Assembly: GCF_030815985.1 (NCBI RefSeq)
Contig: NZ_JAUSXM010000001.1
Coordinates: 4,588,001 to 4,652,000, forward strand
Reading direction: 5' to 3'
Length of the DNA stretch: 64,000 nucleotides
DNA from: Paenibacillus sp. W2I17
GTDB lineage: Bacteria; Bacillota; Bacilli; Paenibacillales; Paenibacillaceae
Part shown: piece by piece, positions 34,689-43,476 of the stretch
Layout of the letters: the number at the start of each line of letters is the position of its first letter
How positions within the stretch are numbered: the stretch's first letter is position 1
Translations under genes and position numbers: made by a program
Notes under the pieces: generated by a model
What the model was told of the DNA's origin: nothing
Databases searched by the model: none
The model's input: only the letters and a program-made list of their open reading frames with translations

Positions 34689-35269
34689 AACGTGTATGCC
34701 ATTCCCGAATGGCCGAGTACAGACTGCTGGATATAATCTCGGACATGCGCATAACAAGACTGAGCCGTGTGTTCTGTAGAACAAAGTATTCCATAAAGCC
34801 GCCGACGTTAACGATACCTGTCAGATGGATATCGCCGACCGGCGGTAATTCTTTATTTACCCCCGCACCCGGCTTGAGTGGACCATTCACAACTTGAATG
34901 CATCCAACACTGGATGATTGTCCGAGACAGGCGTCAATGCCAATCACATAAGGGGTTATGGTGTGTTTTCTGTATGTTGTGGAGTGTATCTTGCAGGTTC
35001 ATCGCATGAACTGGTTCATCCAAGGTACCATATAGATGGAATAAAGGGCTGTCCCACTTGGAAAGGGCTGATCCGACCAGAGGACCAAGGCAGTCACCTG
35101 TTGAGCGATCTGTGCCGATGCAGACAATCACTACATTTTGCAGAGAATGGGCTTTATAGAGATGGAACATTAAACGATGGGTAATGGCCGAGTGAATACC
35201 TGGATCGGTATGGGGGATTTTCAAACTGGTCATGTCTTGTGATGAAAAGGAACGCGAAGTAGGATTCAT
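34663..35269 (-). CDS. yyaC: Spore protease YyaC, frame broken by +1 indel
   Basis: YyaC resembles the germination protease GPR and is annotated as a spore protease. The N-terminal part (35269 to about 34956) carries [20 protein letters not shown] and [13 protein letters not shown]. The C-terminal part (about 34951 to 34663) carries [29 protein letters not shown] and [20 protein letters not shown]. The two halves of one conserved protein lie in different frames. Removing one base from the GGGG at 34952-34955 rejoins them as H-N-P-Y-V-I-G-I-D. As given, the first frame reads through to TGA at 34934 and the product loses the second half. This is the same error type as in dnaA, so a sequencing artefact is likely; a true pseudogene is possible. 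It lies divergent to the DUF3343 gene. Confidence 0.85.
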
Positions 35270-35386
35270 AGGATCTATCCTTTCCCTTGGAATAGTAGTA
35301 ACAGTATATGGAAAGGTAGAGCGTTTTATACTTCACGAGGACAAGCTTTTTCTCCAGGGTTGGACGTATGGCGAAAGGAGCCGAAC

Positions 35387-35650
35387 ATGGACGAATGGAT
35401 TAACGATTGGATGCTGATTGCGTTTGATTCAACCCAGCAGGCACTGCGTGCTGAAATGCTGCTGGAGTTTGCTGAGATAGAGATTGATTTGTTCCCTACA
35501 CCAAAAGAAATTACAGCAGGGTGTGCGTTATGTATCCAGTTTCCAAAGGAGGATCTGGAGCGAGTGCAAAAGATCATTCGTAACGAGTTCGTAGAGATCC
35601 GAGGCCTCTATTTCAAAACAGAAGACAGCTATGATAACATACCGATGTAG
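35387..35650 (+). CDS. DUF3343 domain protein
   Basis: The 87-residue protein resembles DUF3343, a small ferredoxin-like fold in which members often carry a cysteine pair and are described as putative sulfur or selenium carriers. Visible here are WMLIAFDSTQQALRAEMLLE, PTPKEITAGCALCIQFPKED (Cys-x-x-Cys) and RNEFVEIRGLYFKTE. The ATG preceded by AAAGGAG fixes the start. It is followed after 14 bp by the MscS gene and is probably cotranscribed. A link with the nearby cysteine desulfurase is attractive but unproven. Confidence 0.72.
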   Translation: MDEWINDWMLIAFDSTQQALRAEMLLEFAEIEIDLFPTPKEITAGCALCIQFPKEDLERVQKIIRNEFVEIRGLYFKTEDSYDNIPM

Positions 35651-35664
35651 AGGAGGGATGATGA

Positions 35665-36606
35665 ATGTTGTCATTTCAGTTTGCTCAAGGGAATGATAGC
35701 GGCGGTGCGGTAGCGGCCGTCGGTGAAGCCCTTCGTTGGACGGATAAAGTCTGGAACAAAATTGCAGATCCTGATATGTGGCTTAACATTATGTTCAGCT
35801 CAATCCGGATCATCATTATTTTTATCATCACCCGTATTGTCATTAAGGTAGTCTATCGAATAATAGATCGTTCCATGGAACGCAAGCAGGAAGGCAAGAT
35901 TCGCGTGAATCCGCGCAGATTCGTAACCGTAGGCGAACTGTTGAAAAATGCGACCTCCATAACATGTAATTTTATCATGATTCTGCTACTGTTATCTGAG
36001 ATCAATATCCAAGTTGGACCGCTACTCGCGAGTGCAGGTGTGCTCGGGCTTGCCATTGGTTTTGGTGCACAGGGTCTGGTCAAGGATGTTATTACGGGTT
36101 TCTTCATTATATTGGAGGACCAGTTCGCTGTGGGGGATGTTATTCAGACGGGAACCTACAAGGGAACGGTTGAAGTGATCGGACTTAGAACAACGAAACT
36201 GGTCAGCTGGCAAGGTGAGGTGCACATTATCCCAAACGGGGCGATTGCAAGTGTAACGAACTACTCCATGTCGAATTCGCTGGCTGTAGTGGATATTCCG
36301 ATGAAGGCGGACTTAAGTCTCGATGAGTCAGTACATCTGGTGAAGAAGTCTTTGGTTGGGATTGAAGAGCGTGACCTAAATATTGTGAAGGTGCCGGATG
36401 TGCTCGGTATTCAGTCGATGTCTACATCAGAGTATGTGGTGCGAATTGTGGCTGAATGTATGCCTAACTCTCGTGCTTCGGTGGAACGTCAGATTCAGGG
36501 CGATGTGAAAAAAACGCTGGAGTATCATGAGATGAGCAATCAAGCTGTATTGGAACAGGCAGTAGCTTTGGAGAAAGATGAGGGGGATGGCACAGGTGGA
36601 GCGTAA
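35665..36606 (+). CDS. Small-conductance mechanosensitive channel (MscS family)
   Basis: MscS channels open under membrane tension and release solutes on osmotic downshift. The 313-residue protein has three membrane segments (about residues 35-62, 93-112 and 118-145). The pore helix contains ASAGVLGLAIGFGAQGLVKD, the most conserved part of the family, followed by the beta domain motif GTVEVIGLRTTKL and HIIPNGAIASVTNYS. It is closest in layout to Bacillus YkuT/YyaD-region channels. AGGAGG precedes the ATG. Its 3' end overlaps the DUF951 gene, so they are likely one operon. Confidence 0.92.
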   Translation: MLSFQFAQGNDSGGAVAAVGEALRWTDKVWNKIADPDMWLNIMFSSIRIIIIFIITRIVIKVVYRIIDRSMERKQEGKIRVNPRRFVTVGELLKNATSITCNFIMILLLLSEINIQVGPLLASAGVLGLAIGFGAQGLVKDVITGFFIILEDQFAVGDVIQTGTYKGTVEVIGLRTTKLVSWQGEVHIIPNGAIASVTNYSMSNSLAVVDIPMKADLSLDESVHLVKKSLVGIEERDLNIVKVPDVLGIQSMSTSEYVVRIVAECMPNSRASVERQIQGDVKKTLEYHEMSNQAVLEQAVALEKDEGDGTGGA

Positions 36607-36805
36607 AAGTTTCCAGCTTGGGGATATCGTGCAGATGAAGAAGCAGCATCCCTGTGGCAGCAATGAGATGGAGATCATTCGTATGGGTATGGATATTCGG
36701 ATCAAGTGTGTCGGATGTAAACACAGCGTGTTGATTCCAAGAGCGAAATTCGAGAAAAACATGAAGAAGGTACTGCGTTCAGCCGAAGATTCCACTGAGT
36801 CCTGA
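36578..36805 (+). CDS. DUF951 family protein (YyzM-like)
   Basis: The 75-residue protein carries the DUF951 pattern: LGDIVQMKKQHPCGSNEMEI and MGMDIRIKCVGCKHSVLIPR, with conserved Cys residues (PCG and CVGC) that may bind zinc. Function is unknown; homologues occur beside ychF/rpsF in Bacillales. The start is uncertain: the first ATG has GGAG close upstream inside mscS, but an ATG three codons later or a GTG six codons later are alternatives. It overlaps the mscS end by 29 bp. Confidence 0.8.
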   Translation: MRGMAQVERKSFQLGDIVQMKKQHPCGSNEMEIIRMGMDIRIKCVGCKHSVLIPRAKFEKNMKKVLRSAEDSTES

Positions 36806-36908
36806 GCTTGCAATAATTCGGTATGCAGTACGCGTAATAACGTTTACATGCAGGCTCCGTATGAGTGTTGCGTTCTGTAAATGATCATGCTATAATCAAT
36901 ATTGCTGC

Positions 36909-36999
36909 GGAAAGGTACCCAAGAGGCCCAAGGGGGCTGACTCGAAATCAGTTAGGCGTGTCACAGCGTGCGTGGGTTCGAATCCCACCCTTTCCGCCA
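36909..36999 (+). tRNA. tRNA-Ser (anticodon CGA)
   Basis: A 91-nt class II tRNA. The acceptor stem is GGAAAGG / CCTTTCC, with discriminator G and encoded CCA. The anticodon stem GCTGA/TCAGT encloses loop CTCGAAA (anticodon CGA). A long variable arm (GGCGTGTCACAGCGTGC) and the T loop GGTTCGAATCC follow. It reads UCG codons and stands alone between DUF951 and a terminator. Confidence 0.95.
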
Positions 37000-37054
37000 C
37001 TTCAATTGTAATTTACTCAATACACATTGAGTTTAATAAAAAGATCGATAAGAG

Positions 37055-37082
37055 GACTTTCCATTAGGAAAGTCTTTTTTTT
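37055..37082 (+). terminator. tRNA-Ser terminator
   Basis: GACTTTCC / GGAAAGTC, 8-bp perfect stem with a 4-nt loop, followed by eight T. Confidence 0.92.
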
Positions 37083-37150
37083 GTATAACGTTTTATTGAA
37101 TATGTATTGAACGCGTATCTATATCAGATGCATCATTGATGACTCAAACG

Positions 37151-37178
37151 AAAAATAAAGAGCCCCGAAGGGCTCTTT
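37151..37178 (-). terminator. Terminator of the YjzC-like gene
   Basis: AAAGAGCCC / GGGCTCTTT (9 bp, 4-nt loop) with ATTTTTCG following on the minus strand. It is the nearest downstream terminator for the minus-strand YjzC-like gene. The 37179-37406 stretch between them shows nothing recognisable. Confidence 0.7.
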
Positions 37179-37406
37179 ATCCGGCGGTGCATTTGTTTGT
37201 TAGGAAACAATCGGTCGTAACAATCAGAAACTTGGTGTACTGCACGTAGCAATACGCGTGCTTCAGACGAAGGGCCTTACTACACATAACCACTTGCTTC
37301 TTAAATTACGTGATGAATCTCCAACAGCGAATGATCGGCTTCGTTGTCCAACGGAACCACACCTCTCTCGTGCACCGCCTGATTGTATTATGTGCTTTAT
37401 TCAGTT

Positions 37407-37634
37407 TTATATACATGGATCGTAAAAAAGTATTGCGATTAATGGACGCGGGGCTTTGGTCAGCTTCTTCCACTTGCGATTATGATTGCTTGTTTCGGGA
37501 AAAGCTTCACCTTTTTGCAGCGTTACCCGCTTTGGGTTCTGAATTTCCGTGACAAAGCTTTTTTCCCCAACTTCCGTGTACTCTCCATCGTTTGGGGCTT
37601 TGTCTCCTGGTTCAAACTCGGTTTTTTCACCCAT
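37407..37634 (-). CDS. YjzC-like small protein
   Basis: The 75-residue protein resembles the YjzC family of short uncharacterised Bacillales proteins: MGEKTEFEPGDKAPNDGEYT, then VTEIQNPKRVTLQKGEAFPE and NHNRKWKKL. The C-terminal 15 residues (APRPLIAILFYDPCI) look like an extension beyond the usual family end. A strong AGGAGG lies upstream of the ATG. It is on the minus strand, against the direction of replication in this arm, between tRNA-Ser and rpsF. Function is unknown. Confidence 0.7.
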   Translation of the reverse strand: MGEKTEFEPGDKAPNDGEYTEVGEKSFVTEIQNPKRVTLQKGEAFPETSNHNRKWKKLTKAPRPLIAILFYDPCI

Positions 37635-37731
37635 GATAAAACCTCCTCTGCAGATTATGTTACTTTGTTGCTTCTGTAGTGTGCTCCATAGCCGGGCTGA
37701 TCATGTGCCAATATGTACAGGGAACGTTTGC

Positions 37732-37760
37732 TTGCACTTTGACTCGGTATTTGTTATATT
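37732..37760 (+). promoter_or_regulatory. rpsF operon promoter
   Basis: -35 TTGCAC (37732-37737), 17-bp spacer, -10 TATATT (37755-37760), about 77 bp upstream of rpsF. The leader contains a small hairpin (CTCAA/TTGAG near 37793-37808); S6-S18 autoregulation of this leader is known in other bacteria but I cannot confirm the motif here. Confidence 0.6.
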
Positions 37761-37836
37761 AATATAGTTCGAGTTTGTGCTCGTTCCTTGCTCTCAACCT
37801 AGATTGAGGGCCAGAGTCCATAAGGAGGTGAAAATT

Positions 37837-38130
37837 ATGCGCAAATATGAAGTGATGTACATTATTCGTCCTGACATTGAGCAAGAAGTTGTTCAAGCTA
37901 CAGTCGATAAATTCCAAGGCATCATCTCCAACGGCGGTGGTGAAGTTACAGCTCACGACGTTATGGGTAAACGCCGTCTTGCGTATGAGATCAAGAAATT
38001 CCGTGATGGTTTTTATGTTCTGGTACATTTCACTGCTGAACCAGCAGTTGTAACTGAACTTGAGCGTCTCATGAAGATTTCTGACGAAGTAATTCGTTAT
38101 CTCATTACCAACGACGTTAAGTCTGCTTAA
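37837..38130 (+). CDS. rpsF: 30S ribosomal protein S6
   Basis: S6 pairs with S18 on the platform of the small subunit. The 97-residue protein MRKYEVMYIIRPDIEQEVVQ ... VMGKRRLAYEIKKFRDGFYV is a full-length S6. A perfect AAGGAGGTG before the ATG fixes the start; a longer in-frame extension lacks similarity. First gene of rpsF-ssb-rpsR. Confidence 0.97.
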   Translation: MRKYEVMYIIRPDIEQEVVQATVDKFQGIISNGGGEVTAHDVMGKRRLAYEIKKFRDGFYVLVHFTAEPAVVTELERLMKISDEVIRYLITNDVKSA

Positions 38131-38178
38131 GACTACTCGTGATTAACGCACCAATACGCTCTGAAGGAGGGGATTACA

Positions 38179-38664
38179 TTGTTGAACCGTGTCATTCTGA
38201 TCGGCCGGTTAACCCGGGATCCTGAGTTGCGTTACACTCCAGCAGGAGTAGCAGTTACGCAATTTACTTTGGCAGTGGACAGACCGTTTACAAGCCAAGG
38301 GGGAGAAAAGGAAGCCGATTTCATTCCGGTCGTAACCTGGAGACAGCTTGCCGAGACCTGTGCGAACTACTTGCGCAAAGGACGCCTGGCTGCAGTCGAA
38401 GGACGCATTCAAGTACGGAACTACGAGAATAACGAAGGAAAACGTGTATACGTGACCGAAGTCATTGCCGATAATGTCCGTTTCTTGGAGTCAGCTAACC
38501 GTGATAATAGCGGTGGCGGCGGTGGGCAACCAATGCGTGAAGAGCCTTCTTATGGAGGCGGCGGACGCGCGAACAATAACAATAATTCGCGTAGCAACAA
38601 TCAGGATCCTTTTTCCGATGACGGAAAACCGATTGATATATCGGATGATGATTTGCCATTTTAA
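38179..38664 (+). CDS. ssb: Single-stranded DNA-binding protein
   Basis: SSB coats single-stranded DNA at forks and recruits repair proteins. The 161-residue protein has an N-terminal OB fold ([60 protein letters not shown]), a Gly/Asn-rich linker, and the conserved acidic tip DDDLPF that binds partners. The start is TTG behind GAAGGAGG; the next codon is also TTG, but the MLNRV reading matches Bacillus SSB. It lies between rpsF and rpsR as in Bacillus, where the operon is damage-inducible. Confidence 0.96.
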   Translation: MLNRVILIGRLTRDPELRYTPAGVAVTQFTLAVDRPFTSQGGEKEADFIPVVTWRQLAETCANYLRKGRLAAVEGRIQVRNYENNEGKRVYVTEVIADNVRFLESANRDNSGGGGGQPMREEPSYGGGGRANNNNNSRSNNQDPFSDDGKPIDISDDDLPF

Positions 38665-38719
38665 CATGAGCTGATACTCTTAGGAGTATGGGTTACATGA
38701 TAGGAAAGGACTGAAAAGC

Positions 38720-38992
38720 ATGGGCTTCAAGCAAAGAGAAGGCGGAGACAACGATAAAAGACCGGCACGTCGTGGCGGCCGTAATAAACGTCGTAAAGTG
38801 TGCTTCTTCACAGCTAACAAAATTACTCACATCGATTATAAAGATACGGACTTGCTTCGTAAATTTATCAGCGAACGTGGAAAAATTTTGCCACGCCGTG
38901 TAACAGGTACTAGCGCTAAATATCAACGCATGCTGACGATTGCAATCAAACGCTCCCGTCAAATCGCATTATTGCCATACACAACTGAGTAG
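38720..38992 (+). CDS. rpsR: 30S ribosomal protein S18
   Basis: The 90-residue protein has a Lys/Arg-rich N-terminus ([17 protein letters not shown]) and the S18 core [20 protein letters not shown] and [21 protein letters not shown]18 binds S6 and 16S rRNA. GAAAGGA precedes the ATG. Last gene of rpsF-ssb-rpsR. Confidence 0.97.
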   Translation: MGFKQREGGDNDKRPARRGGRNKRRKVCFFTANKITHIDYKDTDLLRKFISERGKILPRRVTGTSAKYQRMLTIAIKRSRQIALLPYTTE

Positions 38993-39013
38993 TTTTACTC
39001 AGCTTGCATACGA

Positions 39014-39043
39014 AGCAGTCGGCTTATAGCCGGCTGCTTTTTT
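39014..39043 (+). terminator. rpsR terminator
   Basis: AGCAGTCGGC / GCCGGCTGCT (one G-U) followed by T run. Confidence 0.9.
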
Positions 39044-39219
39044 GTATATATGAATAGAAGTAATAGAAATAACAGATCTACTCTAACAAATGGAAGAATT
39101 CAATACTGTGGTGATAGAAGCATTCAAGGCTCAAATGAATTATAATAGAGTCTAATCTACTGAAAAGGTTCAGGCAGCAGGAATAGCTGTTTATTTCAGA
39201 ATAAACACCAGGAGTGGAT

Positions 39220-39813
39220 ATGAATACATCAAAACGTAAAGGCAAACAGAGAAAAAAGAGAAGTCTGAAAACCTGGATTATAGCTACTCTTTTACTTTCC
39301 ATTATATACGTGTGGTTACAGCAAAAAGGTGATATAGATAACATGTGGCCTGGGACACCAATCCAAGATGCTGTACCAATTACAGGTCTACACCCTGTAG
39401 TGGCAGAAAATGAAGAGTTATTGGTACGTAAGGCAGCCAGACGTGGAATAGAGATTGTTATCACCCACGGCTATCGAAGTTCCGAGGAGCAAGATGCACT
39501 ATTTAACCAAGGACGCTCAAGTGCAGGCAATATCGTTACTAATGCGCGTGGTGGTGAATCATATCATAACTACGGATTAGCAATTGATTTTGCACTGAGG
39601 ACGCCTGAGGGTGATGTGGTGTGGGATATGGAACGAGATGATAACGGCAATGGCAGGGCAGACTGGATGGAAGTTGTGGATCTCGCCAAAGAGTTAGGTT
39701 TCACTTGGGGTGGAGACTGGGCAAACTTCCCGGACTATCCTCACTTGCAGATGGATTTTGGCTTGAGTATCAATGAGTTAAAACGTGGTAAAAGACCACC
39801 TGATTCTCAGTAA
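39220..39813 (+). CDS. M15-family D,D/L,D-carboxypeptidase-like peptidase
   Basis: The 197-residue protein has a basic N-terminus, one membrane or signal segment (about residues 18-36, WIIATLLLSIIYVWLQ), and an extracytoplasmic M15-type zinc peptidase domain resembling VanY and CwlK endopeptidases. The signature residues are seen in ITHGYRSSEEQDALFNQGRS, the zinc motif SYHNYGLAIDFAL (His, Asp) and the second zinc His in FPDYPHLQMDFG. It should cleave peptidoglycan stem peptides or their products. I chose the ATG with CAGGAG five bases upstream rather than a GTG two codons earlier. It is a single gene with its own terminator. Confidence 0.88.
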   Translation: MNTSKRKGKQRKKRSLKTWIIATLLLSIIYVWLQQKGDIDNMWPGTPIQDAVPITGLHPVVAENEELLVRKAARRGIEIVITHGYRSSEEQDALFNQGRSSAGNIVTNARGGESYHNYGLAIDFALRTPEGDVVWDMERDDNGNGRADWMEVVDLAKELGFTWGGDWANFPDYPHLQMDFGLSINELKRGKRPPDSQ

Positions 39814-39852
39814 AGGGTGTTATATATACACTTAAATGAATAAATATTAGAT

Positions 39853-39880
39853 AAGCTCTGCATTTTGCAGGGCTTTTTTC
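39853..39880 (+). terminator. Terminator of the M15 peptidase gene
   Basis: AAGCTCTGC / GCAGGGCTT (one G-U) followed by TTTTT, about 40 bp after the gene. Confidence 0.85.
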
Positions 39881-40296
39881 TTTCTTTTGTAAAATAAATG
39901 ATAAAAGATGACAATTTGGTCTTTACATTAGCAAATAAATAAAACTATACTAGATTAACTAGATTTTTTACTTTGATCGCACATATTATTTCAATTGTAA
40001 GCATAACGGCTCCGGTTCAATAAAATTCAGCTATGGATCAAGATATAATCATCACTCATATATGTAACATTTACCTCACGCAAAATTAAGATTTTCTACT
40101 TAAATTAAAGCATACACACACACTAGATGTAACTATTATGTTATGTATATGTTATTTTGACCAATTGCCTATGTACACCTCACAGCCAAAAACAAGATAA
40201 CGCCTCTCAAATTCCCTGCTATAAGCCTTTATAGTATTACTAATATCCAAATCTGTAGTATAAAAAACATTTATACCAAAAATCTCAAAATAAGCA

Positions 40297-40325
40297 TTGA
40301 CGTTAGCTAAAATTACACGTATGAT
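40297..40325 (+). promoter_or_regulatory. Probable opp operon promoter
   Basis: -35 TTGACG (40297-40302), 17-bp spacer, -10 TATGAT (40320-40325), 215 bp upstream of oppD. Downstream at 40377-40387 the palindrome GACCAATGGTC lies in TTGACCAATGGTC; a second TTGACCAAT occurs near 40155. These could be operator half-sites. The 39881-40540 gap is strongly AT-rich and shows no gene. Confidence 0.5.
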
Positions 40326-40540
40326 TACATTAATTATTTTGATATATAATTCCGCTAGGAATTATCAACATTAATTGACCAATGGTCTAAATATAAGTCT
40401 CTTATACTTGTTTCTCCTAATGATTTGGTATTTTGTATAAGCTATTGTTCGTTATCTTCAAGAACTTGGAAATATACAGTGGATGCATTTCTCTACACAC
40501 GAATACAATCTACGGAAATTATGGGGTTAGGGTGATTGAT

Positions 40541-41530
40541 TTGAATACAGAGCTATTGGAAGTCAGAAATCTAACAACATCATTCAGAATTGAAGATGAC
40601 TATTATGCAGCAGTGGATCACGTTAACCTTACGGTGAAGAAAAATGAAGTGTTGGCGATTGTAGGTGAATCCGGGTCAGGTAAAAGTGCTTTTGCATTCT
40701 CCCTTATGGGTTTGCATAACAAAGCAAAAATCGAAGGCCAGATTCTCTATAAAGGACAAGATATTGCCAACATCTCCCCAAGCAAGTTAAACAAGCTACG
40801 CGGCAAAGAAATGGGCATGATTTTTCAGGACCCATTGTCCGCACTAAATCCTCTAATGATTATTGGTGAACAGATTGAAGAGATTCTCACACTTCATCAG
40901 TCCAAGCTGTCTTCCAGAGAGAAGAGAGAAAAGGTCATTCACTTATTGAATCAGGTAGGGATTCCACGTCCCGAACAAATATACAAGCAGTATCCCCACG
41001 AACTATCTGGTGGTATGAGACAGAGAATTGTTATTGCCATTGCGATTGCCAACAAACCGGAACTACTCATAGCCGATGAACCAACGACGGCGCTTGACGT
41101 TACGATTCAACTACAGATTCTGGAGCTGATCCGTGATCTGAAGAATGAAATTAACGCAGGCATTATTCTGATTACACATGATCTGGGTGTCGTAGCTGAG
41201 ATGGCTGATCGCGTAGCAGTTATGTATGCAGGCGAAATTGTTGAAATCGCAGATATCTTCACATTGATGAACGATGCGAAGCATCCATATACCCGCTCAT
41301 TGTTGAACTCTATTCCCACCCTGTCTGAAGAAAGATCCAAATTACATGTCATCCAAGGCATCGTACCATCACTCAAAAATCTTCCTCGCAAAGGGTGCAG
41401 ATTCAAAGCCCGAATTCCATGGATTAGTGAATCGGCTCATGAAGAGAACCCACAGATGCATGAAATTGCACCAGGTCACTTTGTACGGTGTACCTGTTAC
41501 CAGCACTTTCATTTCCCTGACCAAAGCTGA
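40541..41530 (+). CDS. oppD: Oligopeptide ABC transporter ATP-binding protein OppD
   Basis: One of two ATPases of a peptide importer. The 329-residue protein shows Walker A GESGSGKSAFAFS, Q-loop GMIFQDPLSALNP, signature ELSGGMRQRIVIAIAIA, Walker B LLIADEPTTALD, and the H-loop ITHDLGVVAEMADR. The C-terminal oligopeptide/dipeptide extension includes HPYTRSLLNSIP and IPWISESAHEENPQMHEIAP, with Cys residues (GCRF, RCTC) that in homologues bind an Fe-S cluster. I chose the TTG (MNTELLEVRNLTTSF) behind AGGGTGA. The upstream GTG is an alternative, and further in-frame codons lack similarity. First gene of oppDFBCA. Confidence 0.9.
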   Translation: MNTELLEVRNLTTSFRIEDDYYAAVDHVNLTVKKNEVLAIVGESGSGKSAFAFSLMGLHNKAKIEGQILYKGQDIANISPSKLNKLRGKEMGMIFQDPLSALNPLMIIGEQIEEILTLHQSKLSSREKREKVIHLLNQVGIPRPEQIYKQYPHELSGGMRQRIVIAIAIANKPELLIADEPTTALDVTIQLQILELIRDLKNEINAGIILITHDLGVVAEMADRVAVMYAGEIVEIADIFTLMNDAKHPYTRSLLNSIPTLSEERSKLHVIQGIVPSLKNLPRKGCRFKARIPWISESAHEENPQMHEIAPGHFVRCTCYQHFHFPDQS

Positions 41531-41544
41531 GGAGGAATAACATA

Positions 41545-42477
41545 ATGGCATTACTCGAAGTAGAAGGGCTCAAGATACACTTTCCGATTCGCGGTGGATT
41601 GCTTAAACGGGAAATTGGCAGTGTAAAGGCTGTTGATGATGTTAGCTTCTCCATTGAACAAGGACAGACCTATGGTCTGGTTGGTGAATCAGGTTCAGGT
41701 AAGACAACAACAGGCAGAGCCATTATTGGGCTAAACCATGTCACTGAAGGAAAGATTCTGTTTAACGGTAAAAATCTGGCTACGGAGCGACGTAAGAACA
41801 GGCAACTCCAGCGGGATGTACAAATGATTTTTCAAGACCCTTATTCATCATTGAATCCAAAGAAGCGGGTTATCGATATTATCGCTGAGCCGTTTCGTAA
41901 CTATGAGCGTCTGACAGCTACCGAGGAGAAAAGACAAGTAAGAGAATTACTTGAAAAGGTTGGCCTGAGTCCGGAATCAATCTACAAATATCCGCATGAA
42001 TTCTCCGGCGGACAGCGTCAACGGATCGGCATTGCACGGGCTATTGCACTGAAGCCGAAGCTAATTATCGCGGATGAACCTGTATCTGCACTCGATGTGT
42101 CGGTACAGGCTCAGGTACTCAACTTCATGCAGGAGATTCAAAAAGAACTAAATCTGACATATCTGTTCATCAGTCACGATCTCGGCATCATCCGTCATAT
42201 GTGTGATCAGATTGGAATTATGTATAAAGGTCGATATGTGGAACAGGGCACAACAAATGATATTTTTGAGAATCCGCAACACATCTATACCAAACGTCTC
42301 ATTGCAGCCATTCCGGATATGGACCCAACCAAACGAGAGGAAATGGTAGCCTTCCGTCAACAGGTCAAATCCGAGTATGAACATTCATACCGAAATTTCT
42401 TTGATGAGGAAGGGCTTGCATACTCGCTCAAATCCATTTCCGATACTCACCGAGTAGCTCTACCTCAGAAAGGTTGA
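41545..42477 (+). CDS. oppF: Oligopeptide ABC transporter ATP-binding protein OppF
   Basis: Second ATPase of the peptide importer. The 310-residue protein has Walker A GESGSGKTTTGRAI, Q-loop MIFQDPYSSLNPKK, signature FSGGQRQRIGIARAIA, Walker B LIIADEPVSALD and the H-loop FISHDLGIIRHM, plus the family C-terminal segment (ENPQHIYTKRLIAAIP). AGGAGGAA lies upstream of the ATG, 14 bp after oppD. It pairs with OppD to form the asymmetric ATPase dimer. Confidence 0.94.
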   Translation: MALLEVEGLKIHFPIRGGLLKREIGSVKAVDDVSFSIEQGQTYGLVGESGSGKTTTGRAIIGLNHVTEGKILFNGKNLATERRKNRQLQRDVQMIFQDPYSSLNPKKRVIDIIAEPFRNYERLTATEEKRQVRELLEKVGLSPESIYKYPHEFSGGQRQRIGIARAIALKPKLIIADEPVSALDVSVQAQVLNFMQEIQKELNLTYLFISHDLGIIRHMCDQIGIMYKGRYVEQGTTNDIFENPQHIYTKRLIAAIPDMDPTKREEMVAFRQQVKSEYEHSYRNFFDEEGLAYSLKSISDTHRVALPQKG

Positions 42478-42484
42478 AGGCCAT

Positions 42485-43447
42485 ATGTGGAAAACGATAG
42501 TACGCAGAATTATCATAATGATCCCTCAGATCTTTTTACTTAGTCTTTTGGTCTTTCTGATGGCCAAGGCCATGCCGGGCGATGCACTAACGGGATTGCT
42601 TGATCCAAGCGTTGATCCCAAAGCGTTGGAAGCCCAGCGAGAGAGATTGGGATTGAATAATCCTTGGTATGTGCAATATTGGGACTGGATCAAAAACGCC
42701 ATCCAAGGTGATTTTGGGCAATCCTTCCGTTTCAAAATGCCGGTTACCGACTTGATCGGTCAGCGTGTAGCAAACACATTCTGGCTCGCACTGGCGACAC
42801 TTGTACTGACATACCTGATCGCTATTCCACTGGGTATCATCAGTGGTCGTTACAACGATACTTGGTCTGATCGGTTGATCACGGGATACACCTATCTGGG
42901 GTTTGCCGCACCATTGTTCATCTTCGCACTGGTGATGGTATGGATCTTCGGATTCCACTTCGGCTGGTTCCCGACAGGAGGTAGCGTTGCGCCGGGACTT
43001 ACACCAGGCACATTCAGCTACGTAATGAGTAAGTTCTATCATCTATTATTGCCGGCATTATCCATGGCACTAATTACAACGGTATCTACGGTTCAATATT
43101 TGCGTAGTGAAATCATTGATATCAAGCATAAGGAATTCGTTATTACTGCCAGAGCCAAAGGCGCCTCGGAATCCCGGATCTACAACAGGCATATCTTGAG
43201 GAACTCACTATTACCTATCGCCGCGTTCTTCGGATATGAGATTACAGGGCTTATCGGAGGTACGGTATTCATCGAAAGTATATTCAGTTATCCAGGTATG
43301 GGGCAGTTGTTCCTGAGTTCCATCTCATTGCGTGATTTCAGCGTTGTGACTGCACTCGTATTGTTGTATGGCGTAGCTTCCATTCTCGGGGCATTGCTGT
43401 CTGACATAATTCTGGGAATTGTAGATCCACGTATACGGATCAAGTAA
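42485..43447 (+). CDS. oppB: Oligopeptide ABC transporter permease OppB
   Basis: Integral membrane permease of the importer. The 320-residue protein has six membrane segments, a periplasmic-type N-terminal loop (GLLDPSVDPKALEAQRERLG), and the EAA-type coupling motif VITARAKGASESRIYNRHIL near residue 220 that docks onto the ATPases. It starts 7 bp after oppF, behind GAAGG. It forms the channel with OppC. Confidence 0.94.
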   Translation: MWKTIVRRIIIMIPQIFLLSLLVFLMAKAMPGDALTGLLDPSVDPKALEAQRERLGLNNPWYVQYWDWIKNAIQGDFGQSFRFKMPVTDLIGQRVANTFWLALATLVLTYLIAIPLGIISGRYNDTWSDRLITGYTYLGFAAPLFIFALVMVWIFGFHFGWFPTGGSVAPGLTPGTFSYVMSKFYHLLLPALSMALITTVSTVQYLRSEIIDIKHKEFVITARAKGASESRIYNRHILRNSLLPIAAFFGYEITGLIGGTVFIESIFSYPGMGQLFLSSISLRDFSVVTALVLLYGVASILGALLSDIILGIVDPRIRIK

Positions 43448-43476
43448 GAACTTGAAGATTTCGGGGTGAAAACAAG

